DNA of 7,137 nt from Candidatus Hydrogenedentota bacterium (GTDB lineage: Bacteria > Hydrogenedentota > Hydrogenedentia > Hydrogenedentales > CAITNO01), in the NCBI GenBank assembly GCA_011046175.1, contig DSBB01000149.1, forward strand, positions 1 to 7,137, read 5' to 3'. A model generated the notes under the pieces. It made no database searches. It saw only the letters and a list, made by a program, of their open reading frames with translations, and had not been told where the DNA came from. The position numbers and the translations under genes are program-made. Position 1 is the stretch's first letter. Each line of letters begins with the position of its first letter. This document shows positions 6,885-7,137 of the stretch, one piece after another.

Positions 6885-7137
6885 TTACCGATGTCGTTTG
6901 TGAGAACCCGGCCACGAGGCGAACACAAACAGCGCCAAGCCGGAGAGCAGCAAGTTGCCTTTGTCGGAGGCGCCCGACTCGGAAGCGTCGCCGCCCCGGC
7001 ATCCGCACCGCTTTTCAGGAGGCGTCTCACCTTCGCCTTCATCTTCTTCGCCCGCGTCCTCTCCCTCACCTTCGCTTGATTCTCCTTCGCCCTCGCCTTC
7101 AGGGGGTTGCACCGGCTGCAAGGGCGCCGTAACGGAC
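6885..7137 (-). CDS. C-terminus of a surface protein with Gly-Glu linker and C-terminal sorting signal (runs off right edge)
   Basis: Only the last 83 codons are inside the window. The frame is open to the right edge, so the true start lies beyond it. Residues about 13-37 of the visible part are a low-complexity acidic linker of GE repeats (GEGEGE, GEGED, GEGE) bordered by prolines. Then come a cysteine cluster KRCGCRGG, a Ser/Gly/Asp spacer, a hydrophobic helix NLLLSGLALFVFASW and a basic end PGSHKRHR. Cys motif, membrane helix and basic tail together match the layout of MYXO-CTERM and GlyGly-CTERM-type sorting signals, which a membrane protease cuts before the protein is anchored or released. 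The mature domain and its function lie outside the window. The flexible acidic linker would hold the domain away from the membrane. It is convergent with the GH114-like lipoprotein, 13 bp between stops, with no terminator visible in between. Confidence 0.8.
   Translation of the reverse strand, partial: SVTAPLQPVQPPEGEGEGESSEGEGEDAGEEDEGEGETPPEKRCGCRGGDASESGASDKGNLLLSGLALFVFASWPGSHKRHR

Noticed and set aside
6875..7132. Plus-strand open frame at the right end
   Set aside because: Arg/Pro-rich shadow of the minus-strand GE-repeat gene, which shows a clear membrane helix and Cys motif.

Overview
The window reads as a piece of a GC-rich genome from a free-living bacterium, most likely one with an outer membrane. 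It holds six protein genes, two of them cut by the window edges, and no RNA genes, CRISPR array or transposase that I can see. Taxonomy is uncertain. The Gly-Glu repeat linker followed by a Cys-rich C-terminal anchor (right edge) and the palindromic repeats recall uncultured PVC-neighbour phyla such as Hydrogenedentota or Lentisphaerota. That is an impression from memory, not a search result.

Layout. On the minus strand from 1953 down to the left edge are two tandem, closely related cobalamin-binding radical SAM enzymes. One is complete (535-1953) and the next starts 14 bp after its stop (1-520, partial). They form one operon and look like a duplication. A palindrome-bearing leader (1979-2032) and about 360 bp without a gene separate them from a divergent plus-strand operon. 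That operon holds a Gfo/Idh/MocA sugar-type oxidoreductase (2395-3396) and a large YfhO-family membrane protein, probably a GT-C-fold glycosyltransferase (3393-5672). The two overlap by GTGA. A cluster of palindromic repeats (5727-5847) fills the next gap. It precedes a lipoprotein of the TM1410/glycoside hydrolase 114 family (5909-6871), which is followed 13 bp later by the convergent 3' end of a surface protein (6885 to the right edge) with a C-terminal sorting signal.

The main observation is in the GH114-like lipoprotein. All family motifs are present once, but the half that normally lies C-terminal comes first and the half that normally lies N-terminal comes last. The protein is therefore a circular permutation of the TM1410-type barrel, with its new ends inside the segment after the YLDxID strand.

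Together the genes suggest envelope or exopolysaccharide work: sugar modification (oxidoreductase), polyprenyl-linked sugar transfer outside the membrane (YfhO), cleavage of an amino-sugar polymer (GH114-like lipoprotein), and radical methylation or rearrangement of a lipid or sugar (B12-radical SAM pair). This joint role is inferred from proximity. The substrates cannot be read from the sequence.
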